Assembly (NCBI GenBank): GCA_002359895.1
Contig: DEOB01000010.1
Span: 1,545,134-1,609,133 of the forward strand
Direction: 5' to 3'
Source of the DNA: Stenotrophomonas sp. UBA2629
Lineage (GTDB): Bacteria; Pseudomonadota; Gammaproteobacteria; Xanthomonadales; Xanthomonadaceae
DNA: 64,000 nucleotides
Shown piece by piece: positions 43,200-52,862 of the stretch (within the stretch, counting starts at the first letter, position 1; the number at the start of each line of letters is the position of its first letter). The notes under the pieces are model-generated. The model had not been told where the DNA came from. It saw only the letters and a list, made by a program, of their open reading frames with translations, and searched no databases. Both the position numbers and the translations under genes were made by a program.

Positions 43200-45740
43200 A
43201 TGAGCCTTCAGCAATACCAGCGCAAACGACGCTTCGACCGTACGAAGGAGCCCACGGGCGACGCGCGAAGTGGCCAAAGTCATCGCGCCATCTTTGTCGT
43301 GCAACTGCATCATGCCAGCCGTCGTCATTACGACTTCCGGCTGCAGGTAGGCGGCGTGCTGCGCAGCTGGGCGGTGCCCAAGGGCCCGAGTTATGACCCT
43401 GCGGTAAAACGCATGGCGGTGGAGGTGGAAGATCATCCATTGGATTACGCGGAGTTTGAAGGGCAGATTCCCAAAGGCCAGTATGGTGGCGGGCATGTCG
43501 CGCAGTTCGACACGGGCGTGTGGTCAACCGAAGGCGATGCGGAGCAGCAGCTTGCGGATGGACATCTGCGTTTTGAACTTTTCGGTGGGAAGCTCAAAGG
43601 CGGATGGCACCTGGTGCGCTCAGGCAGGCCGGCCAGGCAACCGCAGTGGTTGCTGTTCAAGGACAAGGATGCCTATGCGGGAACGTTGGAAGCAGATGAT
43701 CTGTTGGGCGGCGTCGCGACGCCGCCCACGGATGATGTGAAGCGTGCCGGCGCGGGCAGGAAAACGGCGCACAAGCGGACCGCTGTAGCTGCCGTTCGTC
43801 GTGGCAAACGTGCCTTGACGAGCAAAGCACTACGACTGTCCGGTGCGCGCAAACGCGCGGCGCCCACCAGCGCCTTCTCACCCCAGTTGGCCAAACTGGG
43901 CGAAACACCGCCCAGCGGTGCGAAGTGGCTGCACGAAATCAAATGGGACGGCTACCGCATTCTGACGACGGTGACAGCCGGCGTGGTCCGGCTATGGTCG
44001 CGCAATGCCTTGGAGTGGACCGACAGACTCCCCGAGATATGCGAGGCAATCGAATCACTGGCGCTGAGATCGGCGGCCTTGGACGGCGAGCTGATTGCCG
44101 GTGCAGGCACCAAGACGGACTTCAATCTGCTGCAGGCCACCTTGGCCGGTGAACAGCAGGGGCGGCTGAGTTACGTGCTGTTTGATCTGCTCAACCTTGA
44201 TGGTGTGGATGTCACCCAGTCACCGCTGCACGAGCGCAAGGCACTGCTGCAGGAGGTGCTTGAAGGTGACATCGGCCACCTGTCTTTCAGCACACACGTT
44301 GTGGGCGACGGCGAAGGCGCATACCGGCTTGCGGGAGAGCATGGCTTCGAGGGCATCATTTCAAAGCGGGGCGACAGGCCGTATCAGCACGGCCGTAGTG
44401 ACGAGTGGCGCAAGACCAAGCAGATGAGCAGTGACGAGTTTGCGGTGGTGGGATACACCGCGCCCAAGGGCGGTCGAACGGGTTTCGGCTCGCTGTTGCT
44501 GGCACGCCCCGACGCCACGAAAGAGTGGCGCTACGCGGGCCGTGTGGGCATTGGTTTCAGCGATGTGCTGCTTCATCAAATAAGCGCGCTGCTTGCCAAG
44601 GGTGGGCAGAAGCGTCCTTCCGTGCATCTTGACGTGGACGATGCTGAGCTGCGTGTCGCCACATGGTTTGCGCCGCGCTTCGTGGTGGAGGTTTTCTATC
44701 GCGGTATGGGCCGCCAACAGCTGCTGCGTCAACCCTCACTCAAAACACTGCGCCTGGACAAGTCGGTCGATGATCTGCAGGACCACGATCGCAGCGCGGC
44801 GCCCAAACAGTCTGCACAAAGTACCAAGACCATGAAGCCTGCCGCCAAGAAGAAGACGCTGGTATCGGCGCAGATGCCGGTGCTGTCCAGCCCGTCCAAG
44901 GTGATATTTCCTGACATCAATCTCACCAAACAGGAGGTCTGGGATTACTACCTGGCCATGGCCGATTGGCTGTTGCCGGAGATCGCAGGCAGACCATTGT
45001 CGGTGGTGCGTTGCCCATCCGGTATCGGCAATGCCTGCTTCTTCCAGAAGCACCTTACTGCAGGGTTCGAGCACGTGTCCAAGGTGAAGTTGAAGGAGGA
45101 ATCCGGCGTTGGCGCCGACTATCTTGCCGTGGACGATCTGGCCGGATTGATGGAGCTGGTGCAGTTCAACACGTTGGAGTTCCACCCATGGGGCTCGCAT
45201 GCGCAGACCCCAGAGCGTGCCGACCGGGTGATTTTCGATCTGGATCCGGGCCCGGGCGTTCCGTTCACCGAGGTCAAGCAGGCCGCCCGCGACATCCGGG
45301 GATTGCTGAAGCAGCTGGAGCTGGAGTCGTTCCTCAGAGTGTCCGGCGGCAAAGGACTGCACATCGTGGTGCCATTGAATCCGGGCTGCGATTGGGAGCT
45401 TACCAAGCGTTTTGCCCGTGGCTTTGCGGATGCACTGGCGCAGTCGCAACCGGATCGCTTTCTGGCCACCGCAAGCAAGCGCCTGCGCAACAAGCGCATC
45501 TTCGTGGACTATCTGCGTAATGGCAGGGGTGCCACAGCGGTGGCTTCGTATTCGTTGCGTGCCCGGCCGGGCGCGCCGGTGGCAATGCCGCTGGCCTGGA
45601 ATGCATTGGGTCGGCTGCGCTCGGCCGATGCGTTCAACCTCCAGGATGTGCCCGGCAAACTCAAACGGCGCCGCAGTGATCCATGGAAAGGCATCGATAC
45701 GATCAAGCAGGATCTTTCTCGCTGGTCACAGGATGAATAA
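43200..45740 (+). CDS. ligD: Multifunctional DNA ligase D (phosphoesterase, ligase, polymerase)
   Basis: LigD is the end-joining enzyme that works with Ku. The 846-residue protein has an N-terminal 3'-phosphoesterase (about 1-190) with FVVQLHHASRRHYDFRL and HPLDYAEFEGQIPKGQYGGG, an ATP-dependent ligase (about 230-530) with the adenylated lysine in HEIKWDGYRI (near residue 247), and a C-terminal primase-polymerase domain (about 560-840) with FDLDPGPGVPF and LRVSGGKGLHIVVPL. This order is that of Pseudomonas LigD. It is the last large gene of the ku operon. Confidence 0.97.
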   Translation: MSLQQYQRKRRFDRTKEPTGDARSGQSHRAIFVVQLHHASRRHYDFRLQVGGVLRSWAVPKGPSYDPAVKRMAVEVEDHPLDYAEFEGQIPKGQYGGGHVAQFDTGVWSTEGDAEQQLADGHLRFELFGGKLKGGWHLVRSGRPARQPQWLLFKDKDAYAGTLEADDLLGGVATPPTDDVKRAGAGRKTAHKRTAVAAVRRGKRALTSKALRLSGARKRAAPTSAFSPQLAKLGETPPSGAKWLHEIKWDGYRILTTVTAGVVRLWSRNALEWTDRLPEICEAIESLALRSAALDGELIAGAGTKTDFNLLQATLAGEQQGRLSYVLFDLLNLDGVDVTQSPLHERKALLQEVLEGDIGHLSFSTHVVGDGEGAYRLAGEHGFEGIISKRGDRPYQHGRSDEWRKTKQMSSDEFAVVGYTAPKGGRTGFGSLLLARPDATKEWRYAGRVGIGFSDVLLHQISALLAKGGQKRPSVHLDVDDAELRVATWFAPRFVVEVFYRGMGRQQLLRQPSLKTLRLDKSVDDLQDHDRSAAPKQSAQSTKTMKPAAKKKTLVSAQMPVLSSPSKVIFPDINLTKQEVWDYYLAMADWLLPEIAGRPLSVVRCPSGIGNACFFQKHLTAGFEHVSKVKLKEESGVGADYLAVDDLAGLMELVQFNTLEFHPWGSHAQTPERADRVIFDLDPGPGVPFTEVKQAARDIRGLLKQLELESFLRVSGGKGLHIVVPLNPGCDWELTKRFARGFADALAQSQPDRFLATASKRLRNKRIFVDYLRNGRGATAVASYSLRARPGAPVAMPLAWNALGRLRSADAFNLQDVPGKLKRRRSDPWKGIDTIKQDLSRWSQDE

Positions 45741-45981
45741 CGGGTGGTGTGTGGCTGCGATGGATGTTCCAACCGCCCGTGTGCCACTCGGCTGCGCCAT
45801 CAATGAAACCTGTATCAGCGCCTGGCAGAAGATGGCGCGTATGGCGCTGATGGAACCGACGACATCGTTGGGCAACCATCGTTTGAACTTGCCCAAGTTA
45901 GCGTCCTGTGCGGTGGCCACGCGCAATGCTGCACGTGTGGCGATCAATGAATGCATGTACATCATTGTCATTGGCGCATGA
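45733..45981 (+). CDS. Possible small protein coupled to ligD
   Basis: An 82-residue frame starts at an ATG that overlaps the ligD stop and shows coding-like codon choice through MARMALMEPTTSLGNHRLNL to the end CMYIIVIGA. I recognise no family. The otherwise empty region from ligD to the BON gene is about 330 bases, so this frame is either a real coupled gene or a remnant. Confidence 0.35.
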   Translation: MNNGWCVAAMDVPTARVPLGCAINETCISAWQKMARMALMEPTTSLGNHRLNLPKLASCAVATRNAARVAINECMYIIVIGA

Positions 45982-46074
45982 GTGCATGGTGCTCCAGACA
46001 GGCATGCGATTAACCGCTGCAGGAGGATGCTGACCGTGGAGCCTTCCTGCTCCGTTCGAGTAGAGGACATACCC

Positions 46075-46422
46075 ATGAACCGAGCAACCATGAGCCGCTT
46101 TGCAATGATGCTGGTACTGCCGCTGTGCATGAGCGCTGCGGTGGTAAGCGCGAATCCGCCAGCGGAGCGTGCACCCGCACAGGCTGATTCGCAGCAGCCG
46201 GGCAGCGATACCTGGATCACCACCAAGGTGAAAGCGGATCTGTTGACCACGAGCAATGTGCCGGGAATGGAAGTAAAGGTTGAAACTGTCAATGGTGTCG
46301 TGATGTTGAGCGGCAACGTTGAAAGCGCAGCCGAAAAAGAGCGTGCGGTAACGGTTGCGCGTGGCATTCAAGGCGTGAAACAGGTAAATGCCAGCAGGCT
46401 GATGGTGGCCGGCAAGCCCTGA
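46075..46422 (+). CDS. Periplasmic BON-domain protein (OsmY-like)
   Basis: The product is 115 residues from the ATG at 46075, preceded by AGAGGAC. A signal peptide covers about residues 1-27 (MLVLPLCMSAAVVSA). The mature part is one BON domain with ITTKVKADLLTTSNVPGMEV, VNGVVMLSGNV and GIQGVKQVNA. Such proteins are thought to bind phospholipid and are induced by osmotic shock or stationary phase. It ends before a strong shared terminator. Confidence 0.88.
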   Translation: MNRATMSRFAMMLVLPLCMSAAVVSANPPAERAPAQADSQQPGSDTWITTKVKADLLTTSNVPGMEVKVETVNGVVMLSGNVESAAEKERAVTVARGIQGVKQVNASRLMVAGKP

Positions 46423-46445
46423 TTGGCATGGCGACAATAGATAAA

Positions 46446-46472
46446 AGAAGCCCCTCGCGAGAGGGGCTTTGT
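46446..46472. terminator. Bidirectional terminator after the BON gene
   Basis: AGCCCCTC and GAGGGGCT form a perfect 8-bp stem with a GCGA loop, with A-rich sequence on the left and TTTGTT on the right. It separates the BON gene from the convergent small gene at 46475-46717. Confidence 0.75.
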
Positions 46473-46474
46473 TC

Positions 46475-46717
46475 TCAACCGACAATGAGTGACCAAGCGA
46501 TGTCAGAGCCGCTGAATCGGTAGCGGAAACCTTCGCCATCGATCTGTCGTGCGAGGTTGCCATCCGCGTCGACCATCACATTGATCTCGATGGCTGCGCC
46601 GGCTGATCCGCGCCCCGGGAAACCGATGGCTCCCGCGCAGACTTCTTCTATGGCATTGAGTGTGACTGGACGTCGTTCAAGCCCAGGCCCTTCCAGGTAC
46701 ATCTTCAAACCTTCCAC
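46475..46717 (-). CDS. Small protein of unknown function, paralogue of the gene at 52863
   Basis: This 80-residue protein starts with GTG and has no membrane segment. It shares the start MEGLKMYLEGPGLERRPV, the middle DADGNLARQIDGEGFRYRF and the end GSDIAWSLIVG with the 84-residue product at 52863-53117; the centre differs. The two genes face away from each other, one on each side of the ligase-associated repair quartet. No known family is recognised. Confidence 0.8.
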   Translation of the reverse strand: MEGLKMYLEGPGLERRPVTLNAIEEVCAGAIGFPGRGSAGAAIEINVMVDADGNLARQIDGEGFRYRFSGSDIAWSLIVG

Positions 46718-46935
46718 GTTGGGAATCTCCCTGTGGACCCCCCAGCTCCTGCTCCGCTACTTCTAGGCGGTACGGTGTTACAAGAGCGTGAGAGCAAATG
46801 GGTACAGTTCACATTCAAGCGAAATGAAGCGGCCGCGCGTACTTTCGAGTGAGCGTCGACGGCACAGTCCATCATCAGGCCTTACGTGGTGGCCGTGGCA
46901 CATTCCGCTTGGTTCACTCCACAGCAGGAGCGTGC

Positions 46936-47934
46936 TTGAAGAACGCCGATCTCATCGTGCTGAAGCCCGAAGGGATGTACTGTCCCGCCGGTGATTTCTA
47001 CATAGACCCGAGCAGGCCGGTTGCGTGTGCAGTGATCACGCACGGTCATGCCGATCACGCGCGGCCTGGAATGGGTTGCTATCACGCAACTGAAGCCAGC
47101 CTGCCGATACTGCGTTGGCGCTTGGGCGATCAGAATCTTGTCAGCCACCTTTACGGTGAGCGGTTCCGCTTGGGCAACGTGTGGGTCTCATTGCATCCGG
47201 CAGGTCATGTATTGGGCTCTGCTCAGGTGCGCATTGAGGTGGACGGGGAGGTCTGGGTGGCCTCGGGTGATTACAAGCGGCAGCATGATCCTACCTGTGC
47301 TGCATTCGAGCCCGTTCAATGCGACACGTTCATCACTGAATGCACATTCGGCCTGCCGGTTTACCGCTGGCCCGACACTACCGAAGTTGTTGCCGAAATC
47401 GTGCGCTGGCGTGAGGAATGTGCCGCACGCGGCGAGGTGGCGATTCTGTATTGCTATGCGTTGGGCAAGGCGCAGCGCGTACTGGCCGAGCTGCTTGCAC
47501 TGGCAGAGACAACGCCGGTGTGGGTGCACGGTGCCGTCGATGCCGGCGTGCAGGTATACCGCGACGCAGGTGTGGCCATGGTAGAGACGCATCATGTAAT
47601 GGATGAAGTGCGCGGTGCCGATTTTGCGGGGCGGCTGGTGATCGCACCACCCTCGGCTGCGGGCAGCAGTTGGTTGCGACGCTTTCGACATGCGCAACAG
47701 GGCTTCGCTTCCGGTTGGATGCAGCTGCGAGGCAACCGTCGCCGTGGCAATTACGACCGTGGCTTTGTGCTTTCCGATCATGCCGACTGGCCCGCATTGC
47801 TGCAGACCGTGCAGCAATCCAAGGCGGGCAGGGTGATCGCCACGCATGGCAGCACCGATGCGTTGGTGCGCATGCTCAACGAAACAGGGACTCACTGCAC
47901 CACCTTCAACCTTGAGCGGGGCGAGGAGGACTGA
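46936..47934 (+). CDS. Ligase-associated metallo-beta-lactamase-fold exonuclease
   Basis: I choose the TTG at 46936, six bases after AGGAG, giving 332 residues; longer frames lack a ribosome binding site and overlap the promoter region. The protein has the metal-binding ITHGHADHARPG and HPAGHVLGSAQ, SGDYKRQHDPTC, TECTFGLP and VLSDHADW, typical of the beta-CASP/MBL nucleases linked to ATP-dependent ligases. It overlaps the ligase start (TGATG) and opens the four-gene repair operon. Confidence 0.9.
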   Translation: MKNADLIVLKPEGMYCPAGDFYIDPSRPVACAVITHGHADHARPGMGCYHATEASLPILRWRLGDQNLVSHLYGERFRLGNVWVSLHPAGHVLGSAQVRIEVDGEVWVASGDYKRQHDPTCAAFEPVQCDTFITECTFGLPVYRWPDTTEVVAEIVRWREECAARGEVAILYCYALGKAQRVLAELLALAETTPVWVHGAVDAGVQVYRDAGVAMVETHHVMDEVRGADFAGRLVIAPPSAAGSSWLRRFRHAQQGFASGWMQLRGNRRRGNYDRGFVLSDHADWPALLQTVQQSKAGRVIATHGSTDALVRMLNETGTHCTTFNLERGEED

Positions 47935-49538
47935 TGCAACGCTTTGCCGCACTCTATCGTCGCCTGGACCGCAGTACCTCCCTGCTGGAAAAACGTGCGG
48001 CGCTGGTGGATTACTTCCGCCTCGCACCTGCCGAAGACGCGGCGTGGGCGCTGTGGTTGCTGGTCGGTGGCAAAGTCGGCGGGGCCAAAGCGCGCATTGC
48101 CGGTACGCGTGAACTGCGTGAGTGGATCGCTGAAGAGAGTGGCTTGCCCGATTGGTTGGTGGAAGCCAGCCATGACCATGTGGGCGATCTGGCTGAAACG
48201 CTGGCGCTGCTGCTGGGCGAGCCCGCCAAAAACGCAACGGATGTTGGCCTTGCCACGTGGATTCAGCAGCGCCTGCTACCGGTGGCCAATGCGGCGCCTG
48301 AGGTGCGCCGTGAAGTGATCGTCAACGCATGGCGACAACTGCCGATGAGCGAGCGTTTTGTGTTCAATAAACTGCTGACCGGTGCACTGCGGGTGGGTGT
48401 GTCGCAAGGGCTGGTACAGAAGGCCCTTGCCGAGCTTTCGGGCTTGGATGTTTCGTTGGTGGCGCAACGTATGCTCGGCTTTCAGGCGCCTACGGCCGGG
48501 TTCATGCAGGGCCTGCTTTCCAAAGAGGCACAGGCTGGCGATACCGCGCTTCCCTATCCATTTTTTCTTGCGTCTCCGCTGGAAGGCGAGCCGTCTGCGC
48601 TCGGCGGGATTGAAGCGTGGCTGCTGGAATGGAAGTGGGATGGCATCCGTGTGCAGCTGATCCGGCGCGGCAGTGAAATCGCACTTTGGTCACGCGGTGA
48701 AGAACGGATGGATGGGCGTTTTCCCGAGATCGAAGCCGACCTTGCCCGCCTCGCGCGTGACGCGGTGATCGACGGTGAACTATTGGCGTGGCGGGCCGAT
48801 CAACCCATGCCCATGCCATTTATCGCATTGCAGACGCGTATCCAGCGGCGCAAGCCCGGCCCTGCGGTACTGGCGAAAACGCCGGTGCGCGTGTTGGCGT
48901 ATGACCTGTTGGAGCTGGATGGCGAGGACTTGCGTCAGCAGAGCCTGCAGCAGCGCCGCGCGGCGTTGACGGAACTGCTTCAAACGCATGATTCGCCGTT
49001 GCTGCAGTTGTCGCCGCAGGTACAAGCGAACGACTGGAATGCGGCAGCTGCACTGCGTGAACAGGCACGCGAGCGTGGCGTGGAGGGCTTCATGCTCAAG
49101 CAGCTCGCTTCGCCTTACCGCCACGGGCGTAAGCGTGGCGACTGGTGGAAATGGAAGGTGGAGCCGCTGACGATCGACGCGGTGCTGTTGTACGCGCAGA
49201 GTGGGCACGGCAGACGCAGCACGCTGTATACCGACTACACTTTCGGCGTGTGGGACGGTGACCAGCTGGTGCCCATCGCCAAGGCGTATTCCGGCCTGGA
49301 TGACACGCAGATACTGGTGCTGGATAAATGGATCCGCGCGCACACCACCGAACGTTTCGGTCCGGTGCGGGCGGTTGAGCCATTGCAGGTGTTTGAACTG
49401 GGCTTTGAGGCCGTCAATCGTTCGGCGCGGCATAAATCGGGTGTGGCGGTGCGCTTCCCACGCATTCTGCGCTGGCGTCAGGACAAGCCCGCTGCGGAAG
49501 CCGATGTACTGGAAACCCTGCGTGCGGTGGCCCGATGA
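47934..49538 (+). CDS. ATP-dependent DNA ligase (ligase-associated operon type)
   Basis: The 534-residue ligase has an N-terminal DNA-binding domain (1-200), a nucleotidyltransferase domain with the adenylated lysine in EWKWDGIRVQLI (near residue 233), motifs ELLAW and EGFMLKQLASPYRHGR, KRGDWWKWK, and a C-terminal OB domain. It differs from LigD in lacking polymerase and phosphoesterase parts, so the organism has at least two ATP-dependent ligases. It is coupled to genes on both sides by 1- to 4-base overlaps. Confidence 0.93.
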   Translation: MQRFAALYRRLDRSTSLLEKRAALVDYFRLAPAEDAAWALWLLVGGKVGGAKARIAGTRELREWIAEESGLPDWLVEASHDHVGDLAETLALLLGEPAKNATDVGLATWIQQRLLPVANAAPEVRREVIVNAWRQLPMSERFVFNKLLTGALRVGVSQGLVQKALAELSGLDVSLVAQRMLGFQAPTAGFMQGLLSKEAQAGDTALPYPFFLASPLEGEPSALGGIEAWLLEWKWDGIRVQLIRRGSEIALWSRGEERMDGRFPEIEADLARLARDAVIDGELLAWRADQPMPMPFIALQTRIQRRKPGPAVLAKTPVRVLAYDLLELDGEDLRQQSLQQRRAALTELLQTHDSPLLQLSPQVQANDWNAAAALREQARERGVEGFMLKQLASPYRHGRKRGDWWKWKVEPLTIDAVLLYAQSGHGRRSTLYTDYTFGVWDGDQLVPIAKAYSGLDDTQILVLDKWIRAHTTERFGPVRAVEPLQVFELGFEAVNRSARHKSGVAVRFPRILRWRQDKPAAEADVLETLRAVAR

Positions 49539-52024
49539 AGCACACCGTTGAAGCAACACCCAGCAGGCGCAGGCTTTTCGATGCGCCATTGATGCAATGG
49601 TTCACGACGCGCGGCTGGACACCTGCGCCATTCCAACGCGAGGTCTGGCGGCGTTATCGCAAAGGCGAATCCGGTCTGCTGGTCACACCCACCGGCAGCG
49701 GCAAGACCTTGGCGATGATCGGTGGGCCTCTATTGGAAGCGCTGGCGCGTGATGCGCTGCAGGCCAAGCGCGGCACCAAGGGAACGCCGCAGGCACGGGT
49801 GCGTGTTTTGTGGGTCACCCCGTTGCGTGCCTTGGCCAACGATACGGTCCGCGCATTGCGTGAGCCGCTGGAAGCACTTGGCCTGCAATGGACAGTGGCG
49901 ATGCGTACCGGCGATGCCTCCGCGCGCGACAAGCGCCTGGCCCGCCAAGGGCGCGCTGAGGTGCTGGTGATAACGCCCGAGTCATTGGCCCTGCTGCTGA
50001 GTTACCCGGAAACGCAGGCGCTGCTTACCGGGTTGGAAGCCGTCATTGTCGATGAATGGCACGAACTGCTCGGCAACAAGCGCGGTGTGTTGTTGCAGTT
50101 GTGTCTTGCACGGCTGCGCCGCTGGGCACCCTCGCTGCGTCTTTGGGGCTTGTCGGCAACATTGGGCAATCTTGAACAGGCTCGGCAGGTACTGCTGCCC
50201 CATCTGCCCGACGCCGCATTGGTGCGCGTGCGTTCCCCGCGCCGGCTGGCGTTGCAGACGCTGTTACCTCACCAGAACGAGCGCTTCCCGTGGGCCGGGC
50301 ATTTGGGCCTGTCGCAGATGCAGGGCGTGGTTGAACGGATACAGCAGGCGCGTAGCACGCTGCTGTTCACCAACACGCGAGCACAGGCGGAGCTGTGGTA
50401 TCGGGCACTGCAGGCGGTGTGGTTGAGCGAACCGGACACGCTGGCGCTTCATCACGGCTCGCTCGATCCTGTACTGCGCCGGCAGGTGGAAGAAGGGCTG
50501 CGGCAGGGCAGCGTGCGTTGCGTGGTGGCCACGTCCAGCCTGGATCTGGGGGTGGACTTTCCCACGGTGGACCAGGTCATTCAGTTGGGCAGCCCGAAAG
50601 GCATGGCGCGTCTGCTGCAGCGTGCCGGGCGCGCACGGCACCGCCCCGGAGAAGCGGGTCACCTGATCTGCGTGCCCACCCATGCGCTGGAACTTGCCGA
50701 ATATGCCGCTGCTCGTCAGGCACTGCAGGCCGGTGAGGTTGAGGCGCGCCGGCCACTTACGCTGTGCCTGGATGTTCTTTCCCAGCATTGCGTGACGTTG
50801 GCATTGGCAAATGGTTTCGATGCCGACGAGTTGCTTGAGGAGGTGCGTACCACCCACGCATTCGCCGCGTTGACCGATGTGCAGTGGCAACAGGTGCTGC
50901 AGTTCATCGAACAGGGTGGGGCAGCGCTGCAGCACTATCCGGATTTCCGGCGGGTCATCCGGGATGCGCATGGCCGTTACGTGGTTGAAGCGCGCAAGAT
51001 CGCGTTCCGTCACCGGCTGTCCATCGGCACCATCACCAGCGATGGTGCGTTGCAGGTGAAGGTGGCACGCGGTGGCACGCTGGGCAGTGTGGAAGAGAGC
51101 TTTCTTGCCCGCCTGCGGCCCGGCGACAACTTCCAATTTGCCGGCCGCACGCTGCGCCTGTTGCGGTTGCAGGATATGACCGCGTACGTGCGGCCGGCCA
51201 AGCACGGCAGCGGTATCGTGCCGCGCTGGCAAGGAGGGCGCATGCCCATGTCCACCGAACTGGCCGAGCGCGTCGCCGACGTTCTGGCCGAGCCGCCCCA
51301 CACGCCCGAACTGCGCGCACTGGCCCCGTTGCTGGCCCTGCAGGCAAGGTTATCGGCGGTGCCCAAACCCGGCGCGTTGTTGGCCGAGCGGGTAAAGACG
51401 CGCGAAGGTTGGCATCTGTTTCTGTATCCCTTTGCCGGACGCGCCGTACACGAAGGCTTGGCCGCCGTCGTCGCGCTGCGCTGGAGCCGTTTGGCGCCGA
51501 ATACATTTTCCTTCGCGGTCAATGATTATGGCTTGGTGGTAACCGCTGCAACTCCGACAGAGCTGGACGACGAGTCGCTGCGCCTGTTGCTGCAGCCGTC
51601 GCAGCTGCAACAGGATCTATCCGAAAGCCTCAACCTGACCGAGCTGGCCCGCCGTCAGTTCCGTGAGATCGCACGCGTTGCCGGTCTTCTGCCACCGTCA
51701 TTGCCTGGGCGCGAGCTGCGCAGCCTGCGTCAACTGCAGGCATCCAGCGGACTGCTGTACGACGTGCTGCGGCACCATGACCCGGATCATATGCTGCTGC
51801 AACAGGCCGAACACGAAGTACTGGAGCGGCAACTGGATCTGCCTGCGCTGGAAAGCACATTGCAGCGCTGTGCAACAAGCACGATCAGCCTGCAGCGCCC
51901 CCGCAGCCTGACGCCCCTGTCGTTTCCGCTGTGGGCCGAATCCAAACGGGGAACACTGAGCACCGAGGAGTGGGGCGCACGTGTGCAACGCGCGGCTCAG
52001 CGTCTGGAGCAACGTAGTGGCTGA
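49535..52024 (+). CDS. Ligase-associated Lhr-type DEXH helicase
   Basis: The 829-residue product is an Lhr-core-like superfamily 2 helicase. Seen are PFQREVWRRYRKGESGLLV, Walker A TPTGSGKTLAM, VTPLRALANDT, the DEWH box in IVDEWHELLGNKRG, SATLGNLEQ and the C-terminal RecA motif VATSSLDLGVDF with QLGSPKGMARLLQRAGRA. Lhr helicases translocate 3' to 5' and unwind RNA-DNA hybrids. The start overlaps the ligase stop by 4 bases. Confidence 0.93.
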   Translation: MKHTVEATPSRRRLFDAPLMQWFTTRGWTPAPFQREVWRRYRKGESGLLVTPTGSGKTLAMIGGPLLEALARDALQAKRGTKGTPQARVRVLWVTPLRALANDTVRALREPLEALGLQWTVAMRTGDASARDKRLARQGRAEVLVITPESLALLLSYPETQALLTGLEAVIVDEWHELLGNKRGVLLQLCLARLRRWAPSLRLWGLSATLGNLEQARQVLLPHLPDAALVRVRSPRRLALQTLLPHQNERFPWAGHLGLSQMQGVVERIQQARSTLLFTNTRAQAELWYRALQAVWLSEPDTLALHHGSLDPVLRRQVEEGLRQGSVRCVVATSSLDLGVDFPTVDQVIQLGSPKGMARLLQRAGRARHRPGEAGHLICVPTHALELAEYAAARQALQAGEVEARRPLTLCLDVLSQHCVTLALANGFDADELLEEVRTTHAFAALTDVQWQQVLQFIEQGGAALQHYPDFRRVIRDAHGRYVVEARKIAFRHRLSIGTITSDGALQVKVARGGTLGSVEESFLARLRPGDNFQFAGRTLRLLRLQDMTAYVRPAKHGSGIVPRWQGGRMPMSTELAERVADVLAEPPHTPELRALAPLLALQARLSAVPKPGALLAERVKTREGWHLFLYPFAGRAVHEGLAAVVALRWSRLAPNTFSFAVNDYGLVVTAATPTELDDESLRLLLQPSQLQQDLSESLNLTELARRQFREIARVAGLLPPSLPGRELRSLRQLQASSGLLYDVLRHHDPDHMLLQQAEHEVLERQLDLPALESTLQRCATSTISLQRPRSLTPLSFPLWAESKRGTLSTEEWGARVQRAAQRLEQRSG

Positions 52025-52661
52025 CACGTTGACCGTGCATGTCGGCGGCGAGCCGGTCATCCTGCTTGCAGACCGCGGCCTGTACTGGCCTGCGATGCGC
52101 AGGCTGATCATTGCCGACCTGCATCTTGGCAAGGGTGCCGTGATGCGCAGCAGTGGCATTGCGGTGCCCGCTGGCGGTACCGGGGCCGACCTGCAGCGGC
52201 TGTCCCGACTGCTTGCACAGACCAGCGCCAGGCAGTTGTGGATTCTGGGTGACTTTCTTCATGGGCCACGTTCCAGTCGGGCCGATGCGGGCTGGCGTGC
52301 TTTCCGCACCCATCACGCGGCGGTGGGAATGGCGGTGGTTCCGGGCAATCACGACCGGGCTTTCGACGCCGCTGCCGCAGGTGTTGAAGAAGTGCCTGAA
52401 GGCACGCGACAGGGACCCTTCGTATTCCGCCACGTACCGCCAACCGGCAGCGCTGATGCGCGCGCCGGGCACGTGCTCTGCGGTCACCTGCACCCTGTAC
52501 TCAAACTGCCCGAGGTCGGCGCCCACCCCTTGTTCTGGCTGGGCCAGCAGTTGTCCGTTCTGCCTGCCTTCTCGCTGTTTACCGGGGGACAACGCGTTGC
52601 ATATGCAGACGCCAAGGGGAGCGTGATGTGCAACGGCAGCGAGCTGGCACGGATAGGCTGA
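52017..52661 (+). CDS. pdeM: Ligase-associated DNA damage response endonuclease PdeM
   Basis: PdeM is a calcineurin-like phosphoesterase that goes with the MBL nuclease, ligase and Lhr helicase. I start it at the GTG at 52017, which has GGAG before it and overlaps the helicase stop, giving 214 residues. Metal-binding motifs are IIADLHLGKG, ILGDFLHG, VPGNHDR and LCGHLHPVL. It closes the four-gene operon. Confidence 0.9.
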   Translation: MADTLTVHVGGEPVILLADRGLYWPAMRRLIIADLHLGKGAVMRSSGIAVPAGGTGADLQRLSRLLAQTSARQLWILGDFLHGPRSSRADAGWRAFRTHHAAVGMAVVPGNHDRAFDAAAAGVEEVPEGTRQGPFVFRHVPPTGSADARAGHVLCGHLHPVLKLPEVGAHPLFWLGQQLSVLPAFSLFTGGQRVAYADAKGSVMCNGSELARIG

Positions 52662-52862
52662 GTGCTCTTTTATCAGCAATGGCGGGCGTTGGCTGCCAAA
52701 GCCGAGGCGTAAAAAAGCCGCAGCTTAGGGTGCCGGATAAACCGCCCATGACTGATGTCACAAATATGTACAAATTCTCTGGATTTTGCTTTTCTCTTAA
52801 CAAGCGCATGGCTATAAAAACCGGCGCTGGAACAGGGGGCAATCAAACAGGGAGACCGAGCA

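Noticed and set aside
42400..43527. Minus-strand frame spanning the ku end, the GIY-YIG-like gene and the ligD start
   Set aside because: It runs opposite three supported genes and its composition is dominated by Arg, Pro and Ala.
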